64,000 nucleotides of DNA from assembly GCF_000756615.1 (NCBI RefSeq), contig NZ_CP009288.1:3286001-3350000 (forward strand), read 5' to 3'. The DNA is from Paenibacillus durus. Its GTDB lineage: Bacteria; Bacillota; Bacilli; Paenibacillales; Paenibacillaceae. Both the position numbers and the translations under genes were made by a program. Shown piece after piece: positions 50,699 to 60,350 of the stretch. A model generated the notes under the pieces. That model saw only the letters and a program-made list of their open reading frames with translations, was not told the origin of the DNA and did not search any database. Each line of letters starts with the position of its first letter. The stretch's first letter is position 1.

Positions 50699-51313
50699 AT
50701 GATGAACAAAGAACTCGTTCTGGAGAAGACAAAACAATTTGTAAAAGAAAGGCTTGAAGGCGAAGGTTCAGGACATGATTGGTGGCATATTGTTAGAGTC
50801 TATAATAATGCTGCTGATATTGCTAAACAAACAAAAGAAGCGGATTGTTTTATTGTTGAACTAGGAGCGTTGCTTCATGATATTGCTGACCATAAATTTG
50901 GGTACACTGACGATGATCGAAGAAGGATTATTTCAGATTTCTTGGGTGAATTAGAAGTTTCTAAAGAAATTATTGAAGCGGTAGTATACATAGCGAATAA
51001 CATTTCTTTTAAAAGTGGAACTAATAAGCATATATTGTCTACAATCGAAGCAAAAATTGTTCAAGATGCCGACAGACTTGACGCCATTGGGGCGATGGGT
51101 ATAGGTAGAGCATTTACTTATGGTGGATACGTTAATAGACCCATGTATAATCCGTCATTTAACAATGATACGATCAGTCATTTCTATGAAAAACTATTAT
51201 TATTAAAAGATTTAATGAATACAGAAATTGGAGCACAAAAAGCTCAAAGAAGGCATGACATTATGGTAGAGTTCTTAAATCATTTCTATGCAGAATGGAA
51301 TGGTGAAGTTTGA
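50699..51313 (+). CDS. HD domain phosphohydrolase (YedJ-like)
   Basis: 204 aa, RBS GAGGGGATTT. HD-type metal site: HDWWHIVRVYNNAADIA (first His near residue 24), LGALLHDIADHKFG (HD near 59-60), and QDADRLDAIGAMGIGRAFTY near 121. The HD family hydrolyses phosphate esters or nucleotides. The gene is noticeably more AT-rich than its neighbours, and its end overlaps the convergent histidine kinase gene by 28 nt, so it may be a later arrival. Confidence 0.9.
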   Translation: MMNKELVLEKTKQFVKERLEGEGSGHDWWHIVRVYNNAADIAKQTKEADCFIVELGALLHDIADHKFGYTDDDRRRIISDFLGELEVSKEIIEAVVYIANNISFKSGTNKHILSTIEAKIVQDADRLDAIGAMGIGRAFTYGGYVNRPMYNPSFNNDTISHFYEKLLLLKDLMNTEIGAQKAQRRHDIMVEFLNHFYAEWNGEV

Positions 51314-52371
51314 CAAAGTTCAACAATAAATGTAGTGCCTCTGCCTGGCTCACTTTCAAAGTATACCTTTCCACCCGACATCTCAACGATTTTTTTGACG
51401 ATAACCAGCCCCAATCCATTTCCGTCCTGCGAACGTGATTTGTCGCCTTTATAGAACCGTTCAAAAACGCGCTCCTTATCCTCTGCCCGGATCCCGATGC
51501 CATGGTCTGCAATCTCCACTTTTACGAGCTCTCCGCTTCTGTACAGACCAATTTTTATCATGCCCTGCTGATTTGAAAATTTAATGGCATTCTGAATCAG
51601 GTTCAGCCAGACCTCCTGAAGCAAATGCTCATCGCCCGTTATGATTACTTCCTCTAAATCGATGTCAAATTCAATCTCTTTCTTGGACCACGCGGCTTCC
51701 AGGATTAATACCGCTTTCCTGATCTGTTCATCCAGCGAAAATACGGTCGCCTGCTCTCTTATCACTTTACTATCCAGCTCGGACAGCTTTAATAAATTGG
51801 ACGAAAGCACCGACAGCCGCTCACTTTCGTTCACGATGATTTCGGTGTATTCCGAGAATTGCTCGTCCGTCAGCCGATTGTCTCTAATAAGCTTGGCAAA
51901 GCCTTTTATGGATGTAATAGGCGTCTTAAACTCGTGTGACACGCTGGATACGAAGTCTTTGCGCAGCACATCGATATTTTTCAGTTCCTTGGTCATCAAG
52001 TTAAAATCGGCGGTTAACTGCCCCATTTCATCTCCGCTGGTTACTTTTACCTCAATGTCGAAGTTGCCTTTGGCCACTTCTTTCGACGCCTTGGACAGCC
52101 TCTTGATCGGTTTAACAATACTCCTTACCGCAATTAAGATGATGATTGTTCCTACGGCGGCGCTAACAAGAAATACAAGACCGGTAATCATCCGGACTCT
52201 TCTAAATTCAGCCATTAACTGGTCATGGTCCATAGACAATTTATCGAAAAAACTGTTTGCAATGACATTAATCGTCACACCGAAGGTCAATGAGTTTAAT
52301 ACCCACCATATCAGCAAAAAAAGGATCGCGAATTTGGCATAAATGGAGTTGAGCAGACGGGGCTTTTTCAT
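51286..52371 (-). CDS. Sensor histidine kinase
   Basis: 361 aa. Two membrane helices (about 10-32 and 55-80), HAMP linker (about 82-135), DHp domain with FVSSVSHEFKTPITSIKGFA (phospho-His near residue 149), and HATPase domain with NLIQNAIKFSNQQG (N box, about 259), DHGIGIRAEDKERVFERFYK and GNGLGLVIVKKIV. The extracytoplasmic loop is only about 20 residues, so it may sense within the membrane or respond to the adjacent ABC transporter. It overlaps the response regulator gene by 4 nt. Confidence 0.94.
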   Translation of the reverse strand: MKKPRLLNSIYAKFAILFLLIWWVLNSLTFGVTINVIANSFFDKLSMDHDQLMAEFRRVRMITGLVFLVSAAVGTIIILIAVRSIVKPIKRLSKASKEVAKGNFDIEVKVTSGDEMGQLTADFNLMTKELKNIDVLRKDFVSSVSHEFKTPITSIKGFAKLIRDNRLTDEQFSEYTEIIVNESERLSVLSSNLLKLSELDSKVIREQATVFSLDEQIRKAVLILEAAWSKKEIEFDIDLEEVIITGDEHLLQEVWLNLIQNAIKFSNQQGMIKIGLYRSGELVKVEIADHGIGIRAEDKERVFERFYKGDKSRSQDGNGLGLVIVKKIVEMSGGKVYFESEPGRGTTFIVELCQTSPFHSA

Positions 52372-53042
52372 ATCAGCTTGTCCACCTTGTACCCAAGTCC
52401 CCTGACGGTGATGATTTTAAATCCCTCGAATCCATCGAATTTCTCGCGCAAGCGCTTGATATGGACATCAATGGTCCGTTCGTCGGTGTCATGATCCAGC
52501 CCCCAAATTTCATCCATAAGGTCCTGCCGCGTAAATATCTTTTGCGGATAGCTTAACAGCTTAAACAATAGGTAAAATTCTTTTTTGGGCAAAACGAAGG
52601 TTTCGGCTGGGGTTGTGACCGTTAACGTTTCATAATCAAGGATAACGTCGCCGATTACGATACGATGCTCATTGGAAATTTTGGCCCGGCGAAGCAATGC
52701 ATGGACCCTCAACAGCATTTCATCAAAATCAATCGGCTTGACCATGTAGTCATCGGTGCCGACGAGGAAGCCTTTTTTCTTATCTTCAAAGGTTTCCTTC
52801 GCTGTAATCATCAAGATTGGGAGATCATGTCTAGAGCCTCTTAGTTCTTCGGTTAACGTATAGCCATCCATATTCGGCATCATAATATCCGCGATCATTA
52901 GATCAATATGCTCCGTATCCAGCACTTCCAATGCTTTCAATCCATCAGAAGCGGCAAAAACGTGATATCCATCGCGGATTAAATATGTTGTCATCAGCTT
53001 TCGGATACTTTCATTATCATCAACAACCAGAATATTGACCAT
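52368..53042 (-). CDS. OmpR-family response regulator
   Basis: 224 aa. Receiver domain about 1-115 (ILVVDDNESIRKLMTTYL, phospho-Asp in DLMIADIMMPNMDGY near 51, KPIDFDEML). Winged-helix domain about 125-222 (FVLPKKEFYLLFKLLSYPQ, TDERTIDVHIKRLREKFD, TVRGLGYKV). It lies in the same leftward run as the efflux genes, which are probably its targets. Confidence 0.94.
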   Translation of the reverse strand: MVNILVVDDNESIRKLMTTYLIRDGYHVFAASDGLKALEVLDTEHIDLMIADIMMPNMDGYTLTEELRGSRHDLPILMITAKETFEDKKKGFLVGTDDYMVKPIDFDEMLLRVHALLRRAKISNEHRIVIGDVILDYETLTVTTPAETFVLPKKEFYLLFKLLSYPQKIFTRQDLMDEIWGLDHDTDERTIDVHIKRLREKFDGFEGFKIITVRGLGYKVDKLI

Positions 53043-53077
53043 TTTTGCCGCTTCCTTCTATAGTTAGTATCTGCCTA

Positions 53078-54250
53078 TTATAAGCTTCTGAGCGCGTCGA
53101 TCGGATTGAGTCTGCTGGCTTTTCTGGCAGGCATATACCCGAAGATGATACCCACACCCGCCGAGAATCCTATCGCCAGTGACACGGTAGACATGGAGAT
53201 GGAGAAACCTAGTCCAATAAGCGCCGCGGCAATATAGGCAATGAGCGCGCCAAGGATTAATCCGATCAGTCCGCCAATAAGCGAGAGGAATATCGATTCG
53301 ATGATAAATTGAAGCTGTATTCGATTAGGCGTCGCTCCCAGAGCTTTGCGAAGACCGATTTCCGTAGTCCGTTCGGTGATGGATACAAGCATCATGTTCA
53401 TAATGCCGATTCCCCCGACAACAAGCGAAATGGCGGCAATCCCCCCAAGAAGCATGGACATCATCGACATCATGGTTTGGAAGGAATCGATCATATCTCC
53501 CATATTATTAACGGTGTACGCATTATCCTTGTAATTAAATGCCGCGTTCAGTACGCCTTTAATATCGATTACCGATTCATCCGCCAAGCTGGTATCCTTA
53601 AGATAAACATCCAGACTAGAAATGCTTTTTACGTTCAAATTCCGCAGCGCTGTTGTGTATGGAATGAGGATTGAATCGTTATTTGAGCTAAGCCCGAATC
53701 CGCTGGAAGAGGCTAATGTGCCGATTACCGTGTACGTTGTCCCGTTTATCATTAACTCTTTGCCGACAGGGTTCACCCCGTAATAGAATTCACTCACGAT
53801 ATTACTGCCAATGACAGCAACTTGATTCTTGCTTTCCAGGTCCAATCTATTGATCGCCCTTCCGGATTTCAATAGGCTTGAATCAGCCTTAAAGTAAACC
53901 TCATTCTTCCCCTGAACCGATACGTCTTCTTTGACATGACCATTATACACAATACCCGTTTTGCCTGAAACCGTAGGAGATACACCGCTGATATTGTCTA
54001 ATTTCGAAATGCTGTTCATGTCATCTTCGTTAAGGCCCTGCTTAAGCGGAGTGCCCATTGCATTAATCATAATCCGGTTGACGCCAAGCGCATTGACCTG
54101 ATCGCTGATACTGTTCGTCGCCCCTTGAACGATCGTAATTAATGCGATAATCGAGGCTACGCCGATAACAATGCCAAGCATGGTTAAGAAGGAACGGAGC
54201 TTGTTATGAATAATATTTTCCCAAGACATCTTTATGCTTTCAAACAGCAT
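53078..54250 (-). CDS. MacB-type ABC transporter permease
   Basis: 390 aa. One N-terminal helix (FLTMLGIVIGVASIIALITI), a large MacB_PCD extracytoplasmic domain (about 45-250), then three C-terminal helices forming the FtsX-like domain (LLGGIAAISLVVGGIGIMNM, then MLVSITERTTEIGLRKALGA and IFLSLIGGLIGLILGALIAY). It starts directly after the ATPase gene. This is a MacB-like exporter with a separate ATPase, usual in Gram-positive bacteria. Confidence 0.93.
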   Translation of the reverse strand: MLFESIKMSWENIIHNKLRSFLTMLGIVIGVASIIALITIVQGATNSISDQVNALGVNRIMINAMGTPLKQGLNEDDMNSISKLDNISGVSPTVSGKTGIVYNGHVKEDVSVQGKNEVYFKADSSLLKSGRAINRLDLESKNQVAVIGSNIVSEFYYGVNPVGKELMINGTTYTVIGTLASSSGFGLSSNNDSILIPYTTALRNLNVKSISSLDVYLKDTSLADESVIDIKGVLNAAFNYKDNAYTVNNMGDMIDSFQTMMSMMSMLLGGIAAISLVVGGIGIMNMMLVSITERTTEIGLRKALGATPNRIQLQFIIESIFLSLIGGLIGLILGALIAYIAAALIGLGFSISMSTVSLAIGFSAGVGIIFGYMPARKASRLNPIDALRSL

Positions 54251-54943
54251 CTACTCCACCTCCTGCCCCGTCTGCTCAGTTAGATGACCGTCTAAAATAT
54301 GAACGACTCTTCTGGCATGCCGGGCAATCTTGATGTCATGGGTAATCATCACAATCGTTCTTCCATCGTTATTCAGTTCTTCGAACAGCTCCATGACCTG
54401 TGATCCGGTCTTTTGATCCAGGGCGCCTGTCGGTTCATCCGCAAGGAGGATAGTAGGTTCAGTAACCAATGCGCGGGCAATAGCCACACGCTGCTGCTGT
54501 CCGCCGGAGAGCTGATTGGGCAGATTTTTCATTCTATCCGCTAGGCCTACGCGTTCCAGAATCGCTTTTGCGCGCTGTTGGCGTTCCGAAAATGACAGAC
54601 CTCTATATATTAATGGAAGCTCCACATTTTGCAGTGCGGTCATCCGGGGCAAAAGCTGAAAATTCTGAAAGACAAAGCCTATTTCTTTATTTCGTATTTT
54701 GGCAAGTTCGATCTCATCCAGGTCATTAATATCATTGCCGGAGAGCAGATACTTCCCTGACGATGGCACATCCAGACAGCCAATGATATTCATCATGGTC
54801 GATTTGCCTGAGCCTGACGGACCCAGTATGGATACAAATTCACCCGAATGGATGGTTAAGTTAACATCATGCAGAATAGGCAGCTCCTCTTCACCCATAT
54901 AGTAGCTTTTATTTATATTTTCCATGTGAAGGATTTCTGTCAT
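54251..54943 (-). CDS. ABC transporter ATP-binding protein
   Basis: 230 aa. Walker A GPSGSGKSTMM near residue 43, Q-loop FQNFQLLPRMTA near 93, signature LSGGQQQRVAIARAL near 144, Walker B ILLADEPTGALD near 165, and the H-loop MITHD near 203. LolD/MacB class. It overlaps the adaptor gene by 4 nt and abuts the permease gene. Confidence 0.96.
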   Translation of the reverse strand: MTEILHMENINKSYYMGEEELPILHDVNLTIHSGEFVSILGPSGSGKSTMMNIIGCLDVPSSGKYLLSGNDINDLDEIELAKIRNKEIGFVFQNFQLLPRMTALQNVELPLIYRGLSFSERQQRAKAILERVGLADRMKNLPNQLSGGQQQRVAIARALVTEPTILLADEPTGALDQKTGSQVMELFEELNNDGRTIVMITHDIKIARHARRVVHILDGHLTEQTGQEVE

Positions 54944-55839
54944 TCGTTTCCGCCCCCGTCCGAACCATTCGCATTGCCGCCTCCTCTGCCGAATCCTACG
55001 CCTGTTGATGCCACAGCCGCTTTTTTATAGAGAATAGTTTCTCCGTTTGCAACCCCGCTTTTCACTTCAACGGTTGTCCCGTCATTGATGCCTGTCGTGA
55101 TTTCCGTTTTGACCTCCGCCCCATTTTGATCCTTCTTCAGCACATAGGGCTGGTTGTTATCATCAAACTGAATGGCTGTCATAGGCAATGTCACAACACC
55201 CGCAGCCTTGCTGCTGATCAGCTTTACCTCTGCCGACATGCCGATCTTGAGGTCTTCATCTTTGGCAAGGTCAATCGTCGCAATAAAGAAGGTGATCCCG
55301 TTCATAACCTGGCCTTCCTTAGAAATACTGCTGATCTTCCCTGTCATTTCCTTGTTGATTGCCCCGATTTTCACTGCTGCTTCCTTGCCTTCCGCCAAGG
55401 CATGAATGTCGTATTCATCCACCTTGACATTAAGCTCCAGATTATTGTAATCCACGATTTCTATCAGCGCCGTTCCAGCCATGACCTGAGCGTTATCTTC
55501 TACATTGATCTTCACAATTTCACCGTTGATTTTAGACTTAATTTCATCTCCGGCAGTTGTCGTTAGCAGCACATCACCTTCGCTAACCGTAGCTCCCTCT
55601 TCGACTTTTATATCCGAAATTTGTAATATCTTCTCCGCTATAACCGTTTGACGATTTTTCGTTTCGACATTTCCTGAAAAAGAATAATAGGTGGTGATAT
55701 CCCCAGATTTGGCCACTACGCTTTCATAGGAAGCGGCTGCGGGCCGCATAAGCGCTGCACCGGCAATGACCGCCACGGCAATCACTATTACACTTACTAC
55801 CAGCCATTTTCTTGTCTTGGACTTTCTTTTTGTACTCAT
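54940..55839 (-). CDS. Efflux RND/ABC adaptor (HlyD-like) subunit
   Basis: 299 aa from the ATG at 55839 (GGAGGG upstream; the longer frame lacks an RBS). Membrane anchor about 10-33 (WLVVSVIVIAVAVIAGAALM), then the barrel-sandwich hybrid with two lipoyl-like halves (VAKSGDITTYYSFSGNVETK, DVLLTTTAGDEIKSKINGEI) and the beta-barrel (IGMSAEVKLISSKAAGVVTL). The C-terminal tail is Gly/Asn-rich. With the ATPase and permease it would form a MacAB-like exporter. Confidence 0.92.
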   Translation of the reverse strand: MSTKRKSKTRKWLVVSVIVIAVAVIAGAALMRPAAASYESVVAKSGDITTYYSFSGNVETKNRQTVIAEKILQISDIKVEEGATVSEGDVLLTTTAGDEIKSKINGEIVKINVEDNAQVMAGTALIEIVDYNNLELNVKVDEYDIHALAEGKEAAVKIGAINKEMTGKISSISKEGQVMNGITFFIATIDLAKDEDLKIGMSAEVKLISSKAAGVVTLPMTAIQFDDNNQPYVLKKDQNGAEVKTEITTGINDGTTVEVKSGVANGETILYKKAAVASTGVGFGRGGGNANGSDGGGNE

Positions 55840-55937
55840 AAAGAGCCCTCCTATGTATTTAATGAATTTAGAATAATATAGGTATATGAACTGAAGATGA
55901 ACGGCGGACAATCTCTTGGAGTGAGTGATGTTTTCAT

Positions 55938-55962
55938 AAAAAAAGGGCGCCCCAAGGCGCCC
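55938..55962 (-). terminator. Terminator of crystallin-like gene
   Basis: GGGCGCC-CCAA-GGCGCCC hairpin with a 7-nt T-run on the minus strand. Confidence 0.8.
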
Positions 55963-55972
55963 ATTTGCGGTA

Positions 55973-56347
55973 TTACTGTCTTATGATGAGGATGTCGCGA
56001 GGCGGTCTGCCCGTGCTTTGAATTAGGGCAATTTCGAGGTTGGTCAGGTTGCGGCCTACCAAAATAAACGAAGATGTGACATTGTTGAAGTTAAAATTGC
56101 CCAAGTTCGCTACGTTTTGGCTTCCACGGAACACACGGAATGATCCCTGAAAGTTAATTCGTGAAAACAGTACAAGCGTTACTTGAGAGCTCTGCACAAC
56201 ATTTCTGAGCCGGAAGCTCGAGAGAACATTGTCAAACCGAAACGCTCCAAGATCACGAACCGCAACTCCTCCCCGTCTGAAGAGAATCCGGCGGCCGGTA
56301 AAATTGGTGCCCGACCAAAGAGCAAGACGCACATCTCTGTTTGCCAA
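55973..56347 (-). CDS. Beta/gamma-crystallin family protein
   Basis: 124 aa, TTG start with RBS GGAGTGATA. Two repeats of a Greek-key type unit: VRLALWSGTNFTGRRILFRR with VLSSFRLRN, and VTLVLFSRINFQGSFRVFRG with NVTSSFILVGR. The SSFRL/SSFIL strands resemble the calcium-binding D/N-x-x-S-S loops of microbial beta/gamma-crystallins. No signal peptide. It may be a stress- or spore-associated protein. Confidence 0.75.
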   Translation of the reverse strand: MANRDVRLALWSGTNFTGRRILFRRGGVAVRDLGAFRFDNVLSSFRLRNVVQSSQVTLVLFSRINFQGSFRVFRGSQNVANLGNFNFNNVTSSFILVGRNLTNLEIALIQSTGRPPRDILIIRQ

Positions 56348-56538
56348 CTATATCACTCCTTATCTGAGGATGATATAGTCTATTACAAACTTCAACGAAT
56401 GGTATCAGACAAATATAGCGGTTAAAACGTTTGTTTTTTGCTTAAGGGAGATATTATTGGTTAACAATGGTAAGGGACCCGGCAAGGAGACATCCGCTAA
56501 GGCCCACCAATTTAGACAGCTTCAGAAGGAGGTATACC

Positions 56539-56712
56539 GTGACAGAAGAAAAGCAGGAATTTAATGAGCAGAAGGAAATGAACCGGACTGCGCTAGATAA
56601 GGAAGAGCAGGCTGCCAGAGACAGAGGCTTGGATATGGAATCTGACGGCGAGCTAGAACAGAAGAAGAAAATAGTTGATTCCATGGATCAGCTCGATAGC
56701 TTTGAATATTAA
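56539..56712 (+). CDS. Small acidic protein, unknown
   Basis: 57 aa from the GTG at 56539 (AAGGAGG, six nt upstream). Very hydrophilic, rich in Glu, Lys, Asp, with no cysteine or aromatic core (EEKQEFNEQKEMNRTALDKE). Predicted helical or disordered. The longer frame from 56467 lacks an RBS. I do not recognise a family. Confidence 0.55.
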   Translation: MTEEKQEFNEQKEMNRTALDKEEQAARDRGLDMESDGELEQKKKIVDSMDQLDSFEY

Positions 56713-56728
56713 GCAAGAAGGCGCCGGA

Positions 56729-56771
56729 GCACCGGCTAACGCTGCTGAAAAAATGCTGCGCTAGCCGGTGC
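56729..56771. terminator. Terminator between convergent genes
   Basis: GCACCGGCTA and TAGCCGGTGC arms with an inner GC-rich part, between the small acidic protein gene and the levanase gene. Confidence 0.6.
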
Positions 56772-56783
56772 TTGGCAAGATGA

Positions 56784-58361
56784 TTAATTTTTGCCCAAGT
56801 GCTTGATCACGACATTTTCAAAGACCGCCGTGCCCCCTTCTGAAAAAAGAGTGATCCCTTTATCCTTCCATCCGGGGAAAATGACATTGGAAAATACGAC
56901 CGATCCGTCATCAACAAAGACTTCGATGCTTGTTTTATCAACGAGGATTTTTAAATGCACCTTTTTGTTGCCAGTATTAAGCGGCGCCCTGCTTTCTACA
57001 TAGGTTCCACGCTTGTCGGGCTGCCATGTCTTTGCTCTATTCACATAGCTGTAACTGCCTTCCACAAAAACCCCGACATCGACATGCCGCTTCTTGTCTG
57101 CAGATTCTCGAAGTCTGAAGCCTACATTCTTAACCTCCGACCACGAAATGTCCGCGTCAAGCTGGTAAGCATCTCCGGTTGTATTAAGCGTTGTAGAGCC
57201 GTTGACCTCGATTCGTTGAAAGGATTCCGTTGATTTCGTCAATTGATTCAATCCTTCAGCGGGCTGTGAAACCAAACGGTACATACCGTCCGCAGACTTA
57301 AGCTTGATTTGACGAACGATGGAATTCGTTCCATTATACCCTTCCTGCATCGTGGGCGTAGTATGGGGATAATCCCAGTTGTTCATCCAGGCCAGAGCAT
57401 AACGATGGCTGTCTTTATCGCTGCCTGCCCCCTCTTCAAACGTTACAGCGGCATACCAATCAAATCCGTAATCAAGCCACTGCGGCTCCTTGATATCCGG
57501 GACAAATTCCTTGCCGTCAAATTTTCCGGTCCAGTAAGCGTAGGTGTTCGGCTTACCCGTCGCTTTCCCATTTGCGCTGGCCCCAAGAATCCAGTGATAG
57601 GTCCCGTCATCCGCCCGCATCCTGTAAAGGTCAGGACACTCCACTATACCGATATTTTCCGTAATAAATCCGTAGATATAGCGCCAATTCTTTAAATTCG
57701 AAGACTCATAAAAACCTATCTTCGTTCCTTCCGCCATCGTCATGATCCACTTCCGGGACTCCGGATCCCAGATAACCTTCGGATCGCGAAAATCATGTGT
57801 TCCCGGATTCGGCAGGACTGGAACGTTACGATAAGAGGTGAACTTTTTCCCTTTATTTGTGCTGTACCATAAATATTGTTCCTGCTTCCCGCCATCAGCA
57901 GAGGGTTGTGTTACAATCGCCACCAGAGCCCCTTTACCAAAGCCTGCCGTATTATCTGTGTCTACAACGACCGACCCCGACCAAGGATCGCCGTTTCGGT
58001 TCGTATATTTGGGAATGGCGACACCTTCATCTGTCCAATGCACCAAATCCGTTGAAGTCGCATGCCGCCACTCTGTACCATTTCCATGAGGATAGTCGCG
58101 ATTGTAGAGATAATAGTAATGATACTTGCCGTCCAAATAAATCGGCCGCTGAGGGTCGTTCATCCATTTGTCGGGAGTTGTGAAATGGTAGGCTGCCCGA
58201 TAAGTAGGCTTTATATTGGATAGAGGAGTTTCTTCATTAACAATAGTCGCCTCTTTGTTGTCATTTGTTGAAAAATGAACCGCTAACCCTATCGCAATCA
58301 AACCGGCTAAACAAAAAATCCATATGGCGAATCGTCTTCTAAATGCTTTGTTGCTGTTCAA
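56784..58361 (-). CDS. levB: GH32 levanase-type fructan hydrolase
   Basis: 525 aa from the TTG at 58361 (GCGAGGTG upstream). A signal anchor at about 9-30 (FAIWIFCLAGLIAIGLAVHF). GH32 five-blade propeller with the nucleophile in WMNDPQRPIYLDGKYHYYYL, the transition-state RDP in HDFRDPKVIW and the acid/base Glu in GIVECPDLYR. C-terminal beta-sandwich about 385-525. The WMNDPQRP variant is shared with LevB-type endolevanases. It is the last gene of the levan locus, downstream of two levansucrases. Confidence 0.88.
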   Translation of the reverse strand: MNSNKAFRRRFAIWIFCLAGLIAIGLAVHFSTNDNKEATIVNEETPLSNIKPTYRAAYHFTTPDKWMNDPQRPIYLDGKYHYYYLYNRDYPHGNGTEWRHATSTDLVHWTDEGVAIPKYTNRNGDPWSGSVVVDTDNTAGFGKGALVAIVTQPSADGGKQEQYLWYSTNKGKKFTSYRNVPVLPNPGTHDFRDPKVIWDPESRKWIMTMAEGTKIGFYESSNLKNWRYIYGFITENIGIVECPDLYRMRADDGTYHWILGASANGKATGKPNTYAYWTGKFDGKEFVPDIKEPQWLDYGFDWYAAVTFEEGAGSDKDSHRYALAWMNNWDYPHTTPTMQEGYNGTNSIVRQIKLKSADGMYRLVSQPAEGLNQLTKSTESFQRIEVNGSTTLNTTGDAYQLDADISWSEVKNVGFRLRESADKKRHVDVGVFVEGSYSYVNRAKTWQPDKRGTYVESRAPLNTGNKKVHLKILVDKTSIEVFVDDGSVVFSNVIFPGWKDKGITLFSEGGTAVFENVVIKHLGKN

Positions 58362-58443
58362 GTGAACACCTCGCTTTAAGAAAAAAGAAAATGCCAATGT
58401 AAATTGACATTTTCTCTTCTTAATTATGCGTAAAATCCTGTTG

Positions 58444-59901
58444 TTATTTGATCGTCAATTGACCTTGTTCAAGAATGCTGTCTTTGACAACCGAAGTTTT
58501 GTCACCCTTAATGTTTACCACAAAGCTTGGTGCAAAGGTAGAACGGTGCTCCGGATAGAGACCTCTGTTCGTCATGTAGCTTGTGATGACCACGTTATTG
58601 CTATCAGCTTGCGGGATAGCAAAGTGGGAGTAAGACCAAGTAACATCTCTAGGATCAAGATCCATTTGCAGAACAAGTCCGCTGTCGTTCAACGGTTTGT
58701 AAGGTCCTGTCAAGGAATCCGAGATATAACCCAGCATGTAAACATCCTTCGCGCCGATTCCGTCAATGGTCATTTTAGATCCACGGGAATCCGTGAACAG
58801 ATACCATTTACCATTCTTTTGGAATACGTTAGCCCGTTCAATTTCATCCGTAACAAGATTGGATGCGATCAGCGGCTTCATAACGGTCTTCAGCGTGTAA
58901 TCATCGTTCAATTCAATGATACCCAGCGCCCCGTTGGCCAAAGAAGCAAGAGATTTTTTAGGGCTTACCAGCAGTTTATCCTTCTCATTTTCAAAGAATT
59001 TGTTGCTTCCGCCATAGTAGACTTTGTTAAAGAAGGAATCATCCCCTTGATAACCCACTTCCGTTCCGGTATTTGCTTCAAACACAAGGTATTTGCGGCC
59101 ATTGTCTTCAACGTAGTGAGGGTCTCTCAAGGTATGGTTATCGGAATAGTCACCACCGCCGAAAGACTGGTTAACATTTTGATAAATTTTTCCGTCGCCG
59201 TCAAAGACCGACTTGTAATCTTCTACGCCATCTACCTTCAGCGTGTTGGCATCCGGTTCGGACAGATTGAGTTGAGCCGTTGTCAAGGTTTGTTTACCGA
59301 AGAAGCCGTGTGCCGGGTCCCAGCCATGACGGTTAGTGTAGAACAAGCGAACTTCACCGTCTGAGGTCAAGGTTGCGGAACCGGACCATTCTTCCCCTTG
59401 CAGGTTCAGAATTGGATCGTTAGGAACATTCTTGTCGGTGTCCTTGAATACTCTGCCGGCGCTCTTCCAAGCGTCAAAAGAGTTGTCGCCGACTTTCTTA
59501 TAGAGCATGTGGATGAACGTGTCCCAACCTCTGGCAGGATCTCCCGCTAGAGCAAAAACAATTTCATAGCCGTTATAATTGGCCACAGTTCCATCGGCGT
59601 TTTGCAGCGGCCAGCTATCCCACACATCCAGGTCGATCAAGTTGCCGTATTGGTCATAACCTTTGGCGGTAGAGATGTTTTTAATAGTCGATGCATCAAA
59701 TTGCGGAACTTTAAACTGCTCGCTTTGTTGTTGTTCAGGAATTTTCAGCATGTCAAAACGTGTGATGTGGGAAATGCCGTAATCTTCTTTGTAAACCACG
59801 CTGTCTTTCCCTTGTGCAAAAACAGAAGTTCCCCCGCCTGCCAGTAAAGCTGTTGTAAAAGTTACTGCTGTTGCTTGTTTCACAAACTTTTTGATGTTCA
59901 T
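58444..59901 (-). CDS. sacB: Levansucrase (second copy)
   Basis: 485 aa, RBS AAAGGAGAA. Signal peptide about 1-29 (ending SVFAQG). GH68 catalytic residues visible: nucleophile in DLDVWDSWPLQNADG, transition-state Asp in LRDPHYVEDNGRKYLVF, and acid/base Glu in TDEIERANVFQKNG. It transfers fructose from sucrose to build levan outside the cell. It is strongly similar to the upstream paralog, so this is a tandem duplication. Its leader contains its own RAT and terminator. Confidence 0.95.
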   Translation of the reverse strand: MNIKKFVKQATAVTFTTALLAGGGTSVFAQGKDSVVYKEDYGISHITRFDMLKIPEQQQSEQFKVPQFDASTIKNISTAKGYDQYGNLIDLDVWDSWPLQNADGTVANYNGYEIVFALAGDPARGWDTFIHMLYKKVGDNSFDAWKSAGRVFKDTDKNVPNDPILNLQGEEWSGSATLTSDGEVRLFYTNRHGWDPAHGFFGKQTLTTAQLNLSEPDANTLKVDGVEDYKSVFDGDGKIYQNVNQSFGGGDYSDNHTLRDPHYVEDNGRKYLVFEANTGTEVGYQGDDSFFNKVYYGGSNKFFENEKDKLLVSPKKSLASLANGALGIIELNDDYTLKTVMKPLIASNLVTDEIERANVFQKNGKWYLFTDSRGSKMTIDGIGAKDVYMLGYISDSLTGPYKPLNDSGLVLQMDLDPRDVTWSYSHFAIPQADSNNVVITSYMTNRGLYPEHRSTFAPSFVVNIKGDKTSVVKDSILEQGQLTIK

Positions 59902-59949
59902 ACCTTGTCTCCTTTTCTCCTTTGAATTTTGTTACTCTCCAACAGAAAA

Positions 59950-60041
59950 AGACCTAAAAATTCCTATGAGGATATCAATAGATAGTATTGCTATCCCCAA
60001 TCGGAGTTTCTAGGTCTTGCCTGCCTAAACAGTAACAATCC
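59950..60041 (-). promoter_or_regulatory. RAT antiterminator/terminator leader of second sacB
   Basis: The RAT (60013-60041 on the minus strand) reads GGATTGTTACTG ... GCAGGCAAGACC, as in the Bacillus sacB leader. Its 3' end overlaps the first arm of a terminator (GACCTAGAAACTCC; other arm GGAATTTTTAGGTC, then TTTTT), so binding of a PRD protein would prevent termination. Confidence 0.88.
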
Positions 60042-60059
60042 CGTAATATTTTGTTGTCA

Positions 60060-60350
60060 CGGTTATTCTATATTGTTGAACAATGGTCTGACTATAGACT
60101 AAAACTCCCGTTTTGGTTAAGGCTAAAAGACGTATTCCTCTTATCGGTCTATCCTCATATATACCTAAAATGATTACTAATTATTAACAGTTTAGATGGA
60201 TTCAATATGGTTTATCTTAAGCTAACATCGACTACCTTTTCTTCAATTCTCCGCCAAAAAAACACGATATTAGCAAAGCAAAGCGGTATAGGTCCATAGA
60301 CCCATACCGCCCAGTATGAGTATATTTCGCTTGATGGCTTATGCTTATTT
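60060..60350. other. Interval between levansucrase genes
   Basis: About 290 bp with the promoter region of the second sacB copy (TATAGAAT near 60065-60072 on the minus strand) and a GCGGTAT ... ATACCGC hairpin at 60283-60310 that may terminate the first copy. No gene. Confidence 0.4.
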
